From Nectonema munidae (Eukaryota; Nematomorpha; Nectonematoida; Nectonematidae): a DNA stretch of 64,000 nucleotides. Where the stretch lies: positions 992,001 to 1,056,000 of the forward strand of contig JAUIRK010001040.1 of NCBI GenBank assembly GCA_030549495.1, written 5' to 3'. Numbering within the stretch: the stretch's first letter is position 1; each line of letters starts with the position of its first letter. Positions 1-12,034 of the stretch are shown one piece after another. Under the pieces are notes generated by a model. That model was not told the DNA's origin, ran no database searches, and saw only the letters and a program-made list of their open reading frames with translations. Made by a program: the position numbers and the translations under genes.

Positions 1-515
1 TTTATGGGGATTGGAGTGAAAACAATGCCAACTTTCTTTTCTGGTTTCATCAGTGAGACACTTGAAGGAATAATTAAAAGTAGTTAACAACTATAGAGTT
101 TTAATTATGATATCAGGCATTGCCAAAATTTCAAAATTGATGTAAACGTCATTTAAAAAGAATAAATGCATCCTGACCAGTTGCAGTATAAGACTGCCTT
201 CTTCATAGAAAAAAAATAGTACGCTATTATTTCTTTTTTCTGTGAAGAAGGTCGTCGTCGTCTTTTGCCGAATATAAAATAGAAAACTTCGTAAATATTT
301 TAAATTGGATAGAGCTGTAAAAAAAACTCATTTATACAACAGTACACATCCATTTTTGAAAATGAAGGCTGGAAATTTGTCAGTGGTCTAAAACTCTATC
401 AGTGCATTAAGATTCCAATTTTTAGGAATTACAAAGTATAAGAATTTTTGTTTCTTCTTTATCAAAATTAAGTTTTATAGTATTCTGCTTTAAACGTTTG
501 TTTGTTGTTCTTTAC
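1..515. other. AT-rich stretch, no gene seen
   Basis: AT-rich sequence with poly-A/T runs and one short GTC-repeat tract near 247-260. I see no coding-like frame, RNA gene or clear repeat boundary. Confidence 0.5.
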
Positions 516-580
516 TTGTGTAAGGTGGTCTAGTGTCTGGCTTTGGATTCCGGCAATCTCGGGTTCGAGTCCGGTGTTTG
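516..580 (+). repeat. tRNA-derived SINE head (tRNA-like, not a tRNA gene)
   Basis: The segment has an A-box-like run (tggtctagtg, about 526-535) and a strong B box (gggttcgagtcc, 561-572), as in a Glu/Gly-type tRNA head. About four of five T-stem pairs form, but the 7-nt acceptor arms do not pair and there is no clean anticodon stem. This looks like the 5' pol III promoter part of a SINE or a decayed tRNA copy, not a working tRNA. The 3' body and tail are not defined. Confidence 0.5.
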
Positions 581-3575
581 ATCATTTTTTCTCATGGAAC
601 CCCAAATGTACAAACTTTTGTTTATTCATGATATTTACCCAGTTGTTTCTCCATTTTAATTACCTTAAATCAAGCACAGAGCAAACTTCAATATAAAAAA
701 GTATCAATTAGTACACTATATAAAAATTTTCTTTTGAGATTTCGGAAGATAATGACGAAAAATTATGAGGGGTTGTGTCGCGTGTCCAACCTCTTGAGGA
801 TATCAATTAACGTAAATAATAATTATCAAAAGTAAACATAATATGCAAGTAATTGTTAACACTTTAAGCCATATGTTTTTGAAATGAAATCGACCACTTA
901 GCTTTTTCAACGCGTTTATATATAGCTAAAAACTTAAACAAACCATTTTAATTTTATTATGAACTGGTGTCTCATTTGGCCTGAAAGGGCTTACTTATAG
1001 ATGCCACAGCCAAATTTTAAGGGACGGATTTGCGAAACAAACTCTTAAGACGGCAGACCATTTTCTTAAACATATTGAGGGGCGGTGTGGGTTCAATTAT
1101 AAGAATGAGGATAATTTCATATCAAAGCGCATAATACACACATTCAAATACATTAAATATGATGCTATAATCAGTGTAAGCATTTTTCATTGAAATAAAA
1201 TATTCAAACAGTCAGTCAGGTTATCGAAGAAACAACGACAAAATACCAATTTTGATCACACGACAAAAGAATAGAAGACACTACCAGTGTTCGATTTTAA
1301 TCTGATCTGAACGTCTACATATGTTAGTATAGACTTTGTGATTTCAAATCGCAACTAAAATCACAAATACTTTAAAAGTAATAATACCCTAAAATACTAC
1401 AAATGCAAATGTATTTGACCCAAGGCCTGATTCTGATAGTGACTCTCAGAGTATGCAAGAATATTCACTCATAGGAAGCCCAAGTTGCAATATTCGCGGA
1501 AAATGGAAGCAAGGATGGGGGATCCGTGAGGGAAATGAAAAAAATACCTCAAATAAGCTTTGACATTGAGATTTGGGTTGACGCGAAGATCCGTGTTCAA
1601 AACGAGAAGGAGGGGATTCGAGCAAACTTGTTGGTAGAATTCGTGGATCGAAAACGAATTCGTGTTGTCCACTTCACTCGTCGAATACCTAGGCACGGCA
1701 AAAAAGAAAGAATTTTTAAAATGAAATACAGAGGGATGATAAAAAATCGAAAAAAATTGAGGTATTCAATCTCCCTAAAAATGATCAATTCTTCAGCAAG
1801 GACTTTATGTAGCTTAGTTAAGTAGACTTTATCATTTATATGTATGTAGTCGTTGGAAGACGCTCTCTTTCTTCCCAATTGAGGTTAGCAATGCATGTTC
1901 AAAAGACTTTTGAATGCAAGGAAAAAGAGTATAAAATGTGTCACTACGACAAAATCTTTTGTTTTCGTTAAAGACAAGATTAATCAGGCGCTATTGAATG
2001 TAAAGCAGATTTGTATTAAAAAGCATTTATAAGCGCAGACGGTTCATATTTTTGTACAGCGTACAATTATCGACTCAGATCGTTAGCTGCTTTATAAAAT
2101 AAGTTATGTAAAATTCTAAGTCTAAAAAAATCCTAATCCTATGTCGCTCTTCATATCCCAATCCCGATCTGACGGTTCCAATCAGAAATTTGTGTGTGAA
2201 TTTCAAAATGTTTCTATCTAGTTTTCAAGGTCAACTTTTAAACATGTCAAAAACTATATGGAACTTATATGATAGATTCTGAAAATTTTACATTAAAATT
2301 ATATTTTGATATACACTCTCTGGACAAATTGTCTGGACAGATTTGCTTCATACTCATTAATGTGACTTTTCAGGTTAATTTTTTTGCAATACTATCGCTA
2401 CATTTTACTTTCCTCTTTTTAATGTTATATTTCCTACTTTTATATTTCATCCCTGTTTTTATACCATTCTTATGAATATTAAATTCTTGTGCAAATATAA
2501 TTAACTTTTTTTATTAACAGTTGAAGAAATATAACGCATATAATCTATTTTATGAAATTTTATAAACTAAAAATATATTTTTGTTTTGCATTGATGAACA
2601 CATATAATAATAAAGGTTTGAAAACATAGGCACTACTATGTGTCCCTCTCTCTTTTTTTTTTATATAAATCGCACTTCCAATTATATTATACACGGAATC
2701 AAAAAAATCCAGGTTATGTCAAAATGCAATGACAAAATAACATGTGTTGTATACATGAAAAGCTTTAAAGACGAATAAAATAGAAGGAAAATTGATGACA
2801 TCATCGTCTATTTCAACATTTAACTATTTTTTTTGAAAGGATGGAATTTAAAAATGTGCATCCATTAAAAAGCTGGTGTAGTGGTGGACCTTCATACTGC
2901 ACTCACTCAGCAGTGTGATGCTAACGGAGCTGTGAGCGCCTTTTGGGTGATTCAGCCATTGAGACTTTATTTATGATATGTCTTCGACCACTTGATAACA
3001 ACGAGAAAAATGCCAGGAATGAGTAGAGAGTCATATCTCAAAATGGTGGGCGCTGCTAAAGACGACGACGAGCCAGACAAACGTTTTTTATGATGATGTT
3101 ATCCTATATCGCTAAAATAACAAGATACATCTTTCTACGAAACAGTGGGAGGATATCTGTAGCAACAAAGAACTTTGCTAAATAAAACGCGTTGTTTAAA
3201 AAAAAACTAGAAAAAAAGTTTTTTTAATAAAAAAAAACAAGTTTTTTTGCAACACTGAGTGAGTTACCAGCTGAATCAGAGATTAAAAAATAATTGTGAA
3301 TACGCCTGTAACTCAATAAAATGCATAATAAAGGAAATAGACTGAAATCATTTCCTAATCCACGATTCCATTTTTCAAAAAGAAGGAAGAATAATGTTTG
3401 GGTAAAATAAGAACAAAAGGAATACCAGCCAACGACGCTTTCCAAATGATTCAACTTTTTGTGAGACTCGCGCATGCTCTTCTCATACTCAAAGTCATTT
3501 TGAACCTAAAAAAAAGGGTGAAAGTCGTTTCCCTTGCGATAAATAAATCAAAGAATGCGGATGTAAATACATTAC
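581..3575. other. non-coding stretch with one unrecognised open frame
   Basis: Mostly AT-rich. A plus-strand frame at 1526-1825 (99 codons, basic, Lys/Arg-rich) lies in a slightly more GC-rich patch, but I recognise no domain, no splice partners and no poly(A) signal tied to it. The same patch is also open on the minus strand (1469-1696). The 2880-3080 patch (GACGAC repeats near 3060) is also more complex than its surroundings but unassigned. Confidence 0.35.
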
Positions 3576-3838
3576 GAGTGACGGATCCAGAAATTTCTTA
3601 TAGGGGAGGGCCGAAATCTATTTCAATTTTTTGCAATTTAGTCAAAAGTCTTCAGAGAATGCGACAGATGTATTATGTCTTTTAGAACCACTAATTACCT
3701 ATGTTTTCATATTTTTAACATTATTTTGCCATGAATAAATTGCAAAAATTTATTTTTCATACATGTAAGGGTAATTTTAGAAGCCATTTTTCATAGGGGG
3801 GCCTTGACCATGAGGCCCGCCTCTTGAATCCGCCACTG
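3576..3838. mobile_element. hAT-like MITE (TIR gagtgacgg / cagtggcgg)
   Basis: Imperfect terminal inverted repeats: left gagtgacggatccag, right (reverse complement) cagtggcggattcaa. The consensus CAGTGGCGGAT matches the usual CAGTGGCGGATCC ends of hAT non-autonomous elements. It is about 263 bp with no coding capacity. The 8-bp flanks do not match clearly (tacattac against cgtaacac), so the target duplication is decayed or the ends are slightly misplaced. Confidence 0.55.
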
Positions 3839-4455
3839 CGTAACACCATAGGGAGGGGTGGATCCTTCATAGCAGGGAATGGAGTGTTCAAAAGGAAGTT
3901 CAATTTAGAAAATTATGCTGGAAATGTTTTTGGCAATTTTAAAATATTTGGCAAGGAATCGCTGCCTAGGCTGATATCAAATACAAGAGTTTGTTAAAGT
4001 AGTAAGGAGGGAGTTGAAATTTCAATAATTTTACATTATATGTATTTGAATGTTCCATATTCATTTTAAATGGCATTGAATTAATATTGTTAACACCTTA
4101 ATTAACTTTTATACCTTTTCATCAGCTAGGATGCACATGTGTGAAGGGCGTAGAAGGGGCGGGGGAGAGAGATGTTGAAAACACACGGCAAAAATAAATC
4201 AATAAAAGTTATCAATAATCTCCTTTCAAATACACACACACACATCAAAGGTATCATCTAAACAATTTTTACGTGTGAAAAATAAGATATAACGTTCATC
4301 TCACCAGGGAGGGTTGTAGAGTAGGAAAAATATTACCCCTACAAACTAATCGGTAAAATGAAAAAAGTTCATTATTTAATTTTTCAGCCTTTTTCTATCA
4401 GCTGCAAAAATACGAGGCTTGGACTAAAAGGGGTGTCCATGGATTTATTTTTTAA

Positions 4456-4591
4456 TTAACCCATTTAAGGCCAAGCAAAGCAGACGATATCTAAAAAACA
4501 CAGACGATTTATATTCAAATTCATTGAAAAAAGCAGACGAAGATGAAATTACTTATGTTCCAAAATAGGAACATTAGCCGTAAATGGGTTA
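4456..4591. mobile_element. piggyBac-like MITE, copy 1
   Basis: This 136-bp unit starts TTAA-CCCATTTAAGGCC and ends GGGTTA, with inverted ends, and is repeated almost exactly at 46996-47125 (inverted) and 53242-53429. A TTAA target with CCC/GGG ends is typical of piggyBac-type elements. The right flank reads TTAC instead of TTAA. It carries internal cagacga motifs and no coding capacity. Confidence 0.6.
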
Positions 4592-6948
4592 CATGAATAT
4601 AACTATTTATCTATTGAATATAACTCTTTCTCAAAAGGTATGCCTTCACCGACTTTAACTCACAAAAATCTTAAAGAGAAAATGTTATGGAGTCGATTGA
4701 AAATTGATCGACTCGGACTCCTCTTTTAATTAGATTTGATCCTACTATATACTTTAGTAAATTAATAAGCAAAATGTGGAGGCACCCATTTTTAAATCAT
4801 GTAGTGGAAGTAGATTTAACATTTAATTCCTTAGTTATTAGTACAAAATTTGTTTTTTGACCATATCAAAAAATTTAATTCACTAAATTTGTTTTATGAT
4901 TTTACGACTTCAGAGAACATTTGATGGTACGAGGATATCTTTTATCTCGACATAAAAACAATCGATGAGTTGTGAAAAATCAATACAATTTTTTCATTTT
5001 TATTAATTTCCACATCTTATTTCAGTTGGTGAAATATTCAAGAGTTTGCTGAAGTCTCACTTGATATTTCATTCTTAAACCACTTGAAAAAAAATTTTTG
5101 TCATATTTTTTAATTTAAATACTATTAAATTTTACGTAATATTTTATTTAATTAACCTTCATATCCGTCGTCAAAAAAGGCAAGATATAAATCAAGTGTA
5201 TTTGAGTTTTACACCTTACTGAAGATAAATATTTTGTGTGTCAATGTATGATTTCGAATGATCATTACATCCTATAATGCGATCATCATACATGTTTTAT
5301 AAACAAACAGCAACTCTTACTTATAGAAAATTATTGGTTGGGCGAAGTTCATTTTCGCCCCCCCCCCCCAGGATGTGCGCCTGGTTTTTAAAAGATCAAC
5401 ACCAAAAATGTTAGACAAATAAACTTACTTCATCTTCTACTTCATTGATCAATAAAGGAAATGAATTTGTAATCGTTACAACATTCTTTGAAATTGTTCC
5501 TAAGGAAAAATAAAAAACAAATTGACTCATTTTAAAAGTTTAGAATTGAAATTAGGGATGAAAATTCAGAATTATAAAAATATTTTTTCATACTTCGGAC
5601 CCATTATCTTTAAATCACATGGACGATTTTTTAATTTAAAAGTTCTCTTGGGTTTATTTGATCAAATAGGTTAACATTGCTTTCTCTTGCTGAGATCAAA
5701 TGAAAAACAAATATAATCAATTACAAATTCTTAAAAAAAGATCCCCAAATATAAAATTAATTACTATAAGCATAAATAAAAATTACAATTAATTACGAAA
5801 ATTATCCATAACATAGGGTTTCTTAGAAATTTTGTAAACAAATTATAATAAAAACACAGAAATAAGGATATTAAATTTAATTAAAAAGTAAATCAATATT
5901 AACACTTGGCATAAGAAGTGAAAATTAAACCAATTAGTGAAAACGTCAGAAAAAAATTTAAAAAGTTGCGATTTTTAATCTTCCGCTGGCTGATTCTGTT
6001 TTAACTAGTTTTTCCTAGTAAAGAGAAAAATTTAATAAATTAAGTTGTGTGATCGTTAACAGGCGAAGCCACAACGATTATAATATAATATTAACGATAA
6101 TTTAGTTTAAAAATTTTAACGAGTCAGCACAATATTGGATCTAAAATACTATTTGGCTTTTAAAGCAGCATATTCAAATAAGTTAAAAACCTAAAAGTGA
6201 TCCAATATTTCTCTGATTTTCAAAGAATCTTTTTTCATATGCATCTATGATTGAACATAATACAACAGGGTGAATAATACATTCATCAATAGCTGCCATG
6301 GTATATTTGAGATAATAAATAAATTTAAAAAAAAAATCAATAATAAATAAAATAACTAATAAATAGAAATATAAAAGTGACTAATATAATCTACATACCA
6401 AAAATTGAAATATATATATGATTTTTAATCGAAAACTAAATTTTATTATTCTGGAAAACTAAAGAAAAATTTCTATGATTCAGATACACATAGAGTTCCA
6501 CAAGACATGCATAAAAATATCACATTATATCATATCTTTCCTAGTTACTTTTTAGAAAAATTTAATAATGCACCTTTTAGAATCTTTTTATCATAACTGC
6601 AAAGATATAATAATTTTGTTTATAGTTTTTTTTTATAGTTTTTAGTTTGTAGGTTGTTTGATACGCGATCCATACATTAGCCACATGCTGGTTTACAGGC
6701 AACTGCAGATTGCCCGGTATAATTTTTGTTGTATTCAACATAATGAATGTAAGTATTTTAAACTCATAAAAATTAGTTAGGGCATTTGTTTTTACATAGT
6801 TAAATCAAAATATAGCAAAATGAAATAAAATAAGTTTAAATATCCTTTATATACAAATAAAAATGTACTAGATAAAAACTTAAAATAAAATTAACAAATT
6901 AGTAGACAGTTTCCTAAAGTTAGTTAAGCAGAACCATAGGGTTCCGTG
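4592..6948. other. AT-rich stretch, no gene seen
   Basis: Very AT-rich sequence with a poly-C run at about 5360-5370 and short AT microsatellites. Patches near 5980-6075 and 6650-6730 are more complex but have no recognisable coding or RNA structure. Confidence 0.45.
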
Positions 6949-6979
6949 AAGCAACGGCAGGTGTTCTATAAAGTGTAAA
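6949..6979. repeat. 31-bp target-site duplication, left copy
   Basis: This 31-bp sequence, beginning aagcaacggcaggtgtt, recurs at 9612-9642 with 29 of 31 bases identical. The two copies exactly bracket the LINE at 6980-9611. Confidence 0.8.
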
Positions 6980-7887
6980 TTCTTCTTTTTTGACTACACC
7001 TTGTCCCAAGTTGGGGGTCGGTGGCTAAGATCCGTTCTCTCCATTTTTTCCTGTACTGCCCATCCTCTTCGGTCAGTCCAAGCTGCTTCAGTTGCTCAAT
7101 CAGTCCGTCCTTCCATCTTTTACGCTATCTCCCTCTACTTCTTTTTCCACTCACCTTCTTCTCCATAGCTTGGCGCACGACATCGTCTTGTTTCTTCCTT
7201 AAAATATGTCCAAACCACCACAGCTTACATCGCTCAGCTATCACACTTACTTCAACTCCCGTCTTTCTTCTCACTTCCTCGTTTCTTTTTTTTCTCTCAG
7301 CGTGACCCCCATCATTTTTCTAAGCATCTTCATCCCCGTTGCTATAAATTTTCTCTGCTCCTTTTTTTTTAAACTCCAACTTTCACATCCATAAGTTAGA
7401 ACTGGTCTGACAATTGATGTGTAAATCCATGCTTTTAGTTACATTGGCATTCTTCTATCCCACATGAATCGCGTTTACTTCTTTCCATTTCAACCAACTA
7501 GCATTTCTCTTGCTTGGAGGTCTTTTTCACAACTTCCATTTTCCATTATCTGGGTTCCTAAATATTTGAAAGTTTTCACCCGGCTTCAACTTTTTTCCGT
7601 GTCTATCTTCTACATGAATACCAATGCTCTTATTCGTTATCCGCCAGTATCGCTAGATCATCAGCAAACAAAAGTTCCCAGAGATCTTCCTTTCTTAGAT
7701 AATTTGATGGCTCATCAACAACTAAAGAAAACAATAATGGACTCAGTGCTGAACCTTGATGTAAACCAATTTTAACCTCAAATTCTCTTGAGTTTCCTTA
7801 AGGAGTTCTAATAGCGGTCTTTGTACATTTGTAAATTTCCTGCACCAATCTCACAAGTTTTTTCGAAATTCCCTTTTAACGCATGCA

Positions 7888-8391
7888 CTAATACACCACT
7901 TCTCTGGGAATAGTATCATAGGCTTTCCCATCAACAAAAACACAAAAAACAGCTGCATTTCTTTCAATTTTCTTCTCTATAAATTGTTTTATCATAAAAA
8001 TGGCATCTATTGCACTCTTTCCAAGCATAAATCTAAACTGTTTTGGGTCTATCTTTATCACTGAACGAATTCGCTTGTCAAAAATCCTTTCCATTAGTTT
8101 TAGTCCATGTTCCAGCAATTTTATTCCACCGTAGTTACCACATTCTAAAACATCTCCTTTCTTTTTCCAGATGGGTACAAGTACGCTTTTCCTCCAGTCT
8201 TCTGGTATTTTTTCTTCAGTCCAAATTCTTTTTAATATGTCTACCATCCATCCTACTATTTTATTTCCTCCTGCTTTGATCATATCAATGCTAATTTCAC
8301 TGAGTCCAGCTGCTTTATAATTCTTCATTTTGCTGATTTGCAGCATAACTTCATCTTGATCTATTATTTTATCTGGTCCTTCAAATTTCAA
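7888..8391 (-). pseudogene. LINE reverse transcriptase, N-terminal and finger part
   Basis: A 167-codon open piece of the LINE. It contains KAAGLSEISIDMIKAGG, then KIPEDWRKSVLVPIWKKKGD, then the block ending FCVFVDGKAYDTIPR, which is the reverse-transcriptase motif A region. The Asp of the usual FxDxxKAFD motif aligns with VDGKAYD. The palm domain continues at lower coordinates in other frames, with FADD near 7650, so this is a broken gene. It would have copied LINE RNA at the nicked target in the nucleus. Confidence 0.8.
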
Positions 8392-8889
8392 AGCTTCTAC
8401 AAACTCCTCCTTTTCTTTCCCATATTCAAAAGTTATTCAAAGTAATCCGCCCACCTATTCTTAATTGTCTCTGCATCAAAGATCATATTACCTTTTTTAT
8501 CCTTGACAATCCATTTCTTCTCTTTTTTTCTGTCTTGCTTTGGCAATTCTGTATATTTGGTTCTCTCCTTCTTTTGTCTTTAAATCATCATAAAGTTTTT
8601 GAGTCCTGATTCCTAGCAATCGCGATACATTTTTTAGCTTCCTTCTTTCTCTTTTCGTACAATTCCTTGTCTTATATTAAATTTGTTTTTGGCCATTTTT
8701 TAAAAACTCTTTTTTTCTCTTTTAACACGCTTTTTACACTCTCGTTCCACCACCATGTTTCTTTTTGCCTCATTCCTCTAGATTTGTTGCGTCCTAAAAG
8801 TATTTCACTTATCGTTATCAAGTTCCTCTTTATCTTTCTCCACATTTTCTCTACATCATCACCCTTTTCCCATTGTAGATTAATCTTTT

Positions 8890-9600
8890 TTATAGCTTTT
8901 TCACACTCATATCTTGTTCAACTTTCAATTTCCAATTCTTCAATTTTTCATTCTTTTGAATATTTTGCTTATATCTTTTATTTTTATACCAGTCAAGCAC
9001 AACCAATTTATGTTGGCTGACTATATCACTTCCAGGAATAGCTTTGCAATCTTTTAAATTTTTTGCGTCTTTTTGTCTTATCAAAATAAAGTCTATTTGA
9101 CTTGTCTTACCACCACTTTTGTAGGTAATCAAAATCAGGTGTCCCAGCTTTTTTCTATATTTTGTATTACAAATTATTTCTTTCTTCCATTTGTAAAATT
9201 CTTTCACCGTTATCATTTCTTTTCCCATACACATGCCATTCGTGTGTATTATTGAAGCGGTCACAATGCTCTCCCAAGTGTTCGTTTAGATCATCTTCGA
9301 TTATCAACGTTTCATTTTCTTTGACTTCTTCAATCATTTCTTCTAATTTAGATATGAACTTTTTTTTTCTTCTTCTTTGCATCCATTCTGTAGTGCGTAT
9401 ACGGATATAACGGTTACCAGCTTTTCATCTCCCACCAGATTCAATCCAATTAAACGATCTCCATCTCTTTTCTTAAGACTTAGGTCAGATTATATTTCCT
9501 ACTCCATTCTTTTTGTTTGTATTTCCACTATAGAATATTTTATACCCTTTTGAGATTTCCTTTGCAGCATTCCCTCCACATCTTGTTTCCTGCACACACA
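8890..9600 (-). pseudogene. LINE apurinic-type endonuclease, broken
   Basis: The pieces follow the exonuclease-endonuclease-phosphatase fold used by RTE-clade LINEs: VQETRCGGNAAKEISKGYK at the 5' edge (about 9590-9530), EENETLIIEDDLNEH-like text at 9380-9300 (the usual GDFNAH block reads EDDLNEH), and SQIDFILIRQKDAKN then GSDIVSQHKLVV at about 9110-9010 (the usual SDH motif reads SQH). The frame changes at least twice. It would have nicked target DNA for target-primed reverse transcription. Confidence 0.7.
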
Positions 9601-9611
9601 TCACTTCAATA

Positions 9612-9642
9612 AAGCAACGGCAGGTGTTTTATAAAGCGTAAA
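9612..9642. repeat. 31-bp target-site duplication, right copy
   Basis: Right-hand copy of the duplication at 6949-6979, with two transitions between them. It sits directly at the truncated 5' end of the LINE. Confidence 0.8.
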
Positions 9643-10239
9643 AAAACAAATATTAATATTTTATAGGCGACACAAATAATAAAATATTGATGAAATAAAA
9701 ATATTCTATCATATATTTCTACAATTTGATACATATATTTATAAATCAGCATAATATTATCTCCTAGCTTGCCCATTATAGCAAGGCCAACTCTATGATG
9801 ATTATATGAGACCAATCCAAATTTAAATATTTTTCTTAGGTCAACTATAATGGTAACGCGAATAAAAGATTCTGGAAACTGAAATTTCAGCGAAACAAAA
9901 CAGCAGAAATCTAGACTGGAGACGCCCATATCGTCAAGTGCCAGTAATATTTTTTATCCGTATCTCGCTGTCATTTTTTACGATATATAAAACACGTATA
10001 TACATAATAATGTAGTGTTTTAAAGTTCAAAAATGACCATATTCATATCTTTAATTAAAAAAACAATTGTTATGTTACTAATTAACAAATTTACTTTCAA
10101 ATTTTTAATAATTATAGGAAAATAAAGAATAACGTAAAACTTCTTATCTTTGATAGTGAAATTTTTGTTTTAACAATTATAGGCCCTTGAAGAAAGGATG
10201 TTTTTGTTTTCTAAAAGCAAGTACTATATAAATTTTTTA
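9643..10239. other. AT-rich stretch, no gene seen
   Basis: No coding-like frame or repeat boundary. The open minus frame at 9606-9929 runs into the LINE target duplication and looks accidental. Confidence 0.4.
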
Positions 10240-10482
10240 TCAGAGGTCTGGCAAGACCTCCGGGGAGACAACTCGCCAAATTTGCCTGCCTTATTATATA
10301 TTTAAATGTGTAAATCGTAAAATGCTTAAAAAATATACTTAAAATAAAAATTTTCAAAAAATATTTTACATACATATTGAAAGCCACATTTCAAAAATTC
10401 TACCTAAAAGTTCAAAAAATTTAACTTTGAAATTGCAGTTTTATTTCATAAAAACTATATGATTGGTTGAAATGTTTATGTA

Positions 10483-10569
<87 letters not shown>

Positions 10570-11325
10570 ACCAATACTACTTTTTGAAAATTTTTACTTG
10601 TTTGATTTGAAGAAAGAATTAAACTGTTTTTCAATATTTCTTTTTCATGATATATATATCATTAGAAAGCTTATCGTTTGCTAAATACTCTAGAATAATT
10701 TATTTTTGCAAAAGTTTTAAAAAATTTTAATAAATGGACATTACTTCAAAAAATTTTGTCTAAATTTTTGAAAAAATTACGGACCACCTTTTTGTTGAAG
10801 CATAATCTGTCTTTTTAAAAAAAAATAAATGAAAATGGTATCATTGGAAAGGTATACTCTTTGTGGTTAACATAGGCTAGGTTATACAAATAAATATATT
10901 TTCATTTTTCCAAAATCTGCTTTTATGTGAGGTCAGTCAAGTTTTATCTAGTTTCAAAAAATACCAATAATAATTAACGTTCTTATTTATATAATATTTT
11001 TTCAATATTTTATATTCACAAAGGTAAAATATGATTTTTTACATTTTAAAATTTCATAGTTGAAGAAAACTGTCGAAAATTAATATATATTTTTTACTTT
11101 TTATGGGTCAGTAGTATAGGTCAGTATAATGTTTTTCTAATAAATTTTAAATTATTTTTGAAGTGAAAAATGCTGATCGAATGTACAAGATTTGAAGCTA
11201 TACTCTTTGTGGGTAAAATAGGCTAGGTTTTACAAATAAATATATTTTTATTTTTCCAAAATCCGCTTTTATGTGAGGTCAGTCAACTTTTATCTAGTTT
11301 CAAAAAATACCAATAATTAACGTGA
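10240..11325 (-). mobile_element. Helitron-like repeat, copy 1
   Basis: Shared with 24177-25678 and 29588-30860. Homology with the second copy starts exactly at tcagaggtctggcaagacct. Read on the minus strand this is a 7-bp-stem hairpin (GAGGTCT-TGCC-AGACCTC) ending CTGA before a T. The other end on the minus strand starts TCACGTTAATTATTGG after an A. TC...CTRR ends with a 3' hairpin and A/T flanks fit a Helitron, although the hairpin is closer to the end than usual. Inside is an internal tandem repeat of about 346 bp (unit starts at 10854 and 11200) and an AAT microsatellite. No coding capacity. Confidence 0.4.
10489..10566 (+). repeat. (AAT)n microsatellite
   Basis: About 26 uninterrupted AAT units inside the repeat at 10240-11325. 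The related copies have only a few units followed by ACT repeats, so the array expanded in this copy. Confidence 0.9.
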
Positions 11326-11339
11326 TGAGTTTATATATT

Positions 11340-11590
11340 ATTTCTTCAAATTAGAGGTTTTACTGCTAGTGTCAATCAAATTTGCGGTTTATGTCTGAAA
11401 ACTATATCCCAAAATATTCTCTCTAATTTTACATGATATATATGTTTTTATACCAATTCGACCATGATAATTTTTATTTCTGAAATCATTTTTTGCATTT
11501 AGAGGTTTTAAATGTCTGAAAGTGTCAATCAAATTTTCGATTTACGTCTAATGTCTACAGAAATATTTTTGAAATTTAAATAAAATATCT
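11340..11590 (-). repeat. satellite fragment in inverted orientation
   Basis: About 1.6 units of the satellite at 12035-13670, but reversed: segments such as gtcaatcaaatttgcggttta and ttttacatgatatatatg are reverse complements of the satellite's taaaccgcaaatttgatt and catatattttatgtaaaa. It faces the main array across a spacer of about 450 bp, so the pair could fold back. Confidence 0.6.
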
Positions 11591-11591
11591 G

Positions 11592-11798
11592 TTAATATGC
11601 CAAATGGAAGATGCTGGTTTCATTTTTGGACTCAGGTTTGGCATTTAAAAATTTGTTAAATCCCCGTTTGAACTGTTTGTAAGAACTTTCTGAGTTAGAC
11701 AGACCCGGTAAAACCTCAAAAACAGAGGGTCGAAACAAATTAGCCTTAGACATTCCATTAGTGTGTAAGGACGAGCTGCACGACTTATTATCTATCAT
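11592..11798 (-). other. short open frame between inverted satellites, unrecognised
   Basis: A 68-codon frame with varied amino-acid use (FRPSVFEVLPGL, then YKQFKRGFNKFL) unlike the low-complexity frames around it. The spacing of aromatic residues is loosely like gag-type proteins of retroelements, in which case it is a short fossil scrap; I cannot confirm a family. It lies between the inverted and direct satellite arrays. Confidence 0.25.
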
Positions 11799-12034
11799 TT
11801 GATAACTAAACAGACGTAAATTTCATGTTGATGTTTAGGTGTTAAAAATGTTGTGATAAAAGTGATACAAAATAAACTCTTTATTTAACACCCTGAAATG
11901 TAGTTGGTATAAAAGTGCAAAAGAAAGAAGTGAAACGTCTTACTAACATCAGGAGTGAGAAAACGAGCAACAACGAACAGGACAACTGGGTGAATAAACA
12001 GATAGAAAATGAGTGCAATATATATTAACATGAT

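Larger units (their letters stand above)
6980..9611 (-). mobile_element. RTE-type LINE, 5'-truncated, decayed
   Basis: Minus-strand non-LTR retrotransposon. Near its 5' end the apurinic-type endonuclease begins inside the conserved block (VQETR at about 9590) and continues through 9380-8890 (SQIDFIL). The reverse transcriptase lies at about 8391-7630: KIPEDWRKSVLVPIWKKKGD, a KQFRFM patch, HQGSALSPLLFSL, then the catalytic FADDLAIL at about 7640-7670. The 3' end (7040-6980) has the gaccccca...gggacaaggt tail and a short gaagaa end, as in RTE elements. The body has many frameshifts and stops: the endonuclease is split over at least three frames and the reverse transcriptase over at least two. 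The start inside the endonuclease, flanked directly by the 31-bp duplication, shows 5' truncation at insertion. Clade inferred from motif wording. Confidence 0.85.

Noticed and set aside
516-580. Functional tRNA gene
   Set aside because: B box is good but acceptor arms do not pair and there is no clear anticodon stem.
1526-1825. 99-codon basic frame as a gene
   Set aside because: The same stretch is open on both strands and there is no recognisable domain or gene structure.
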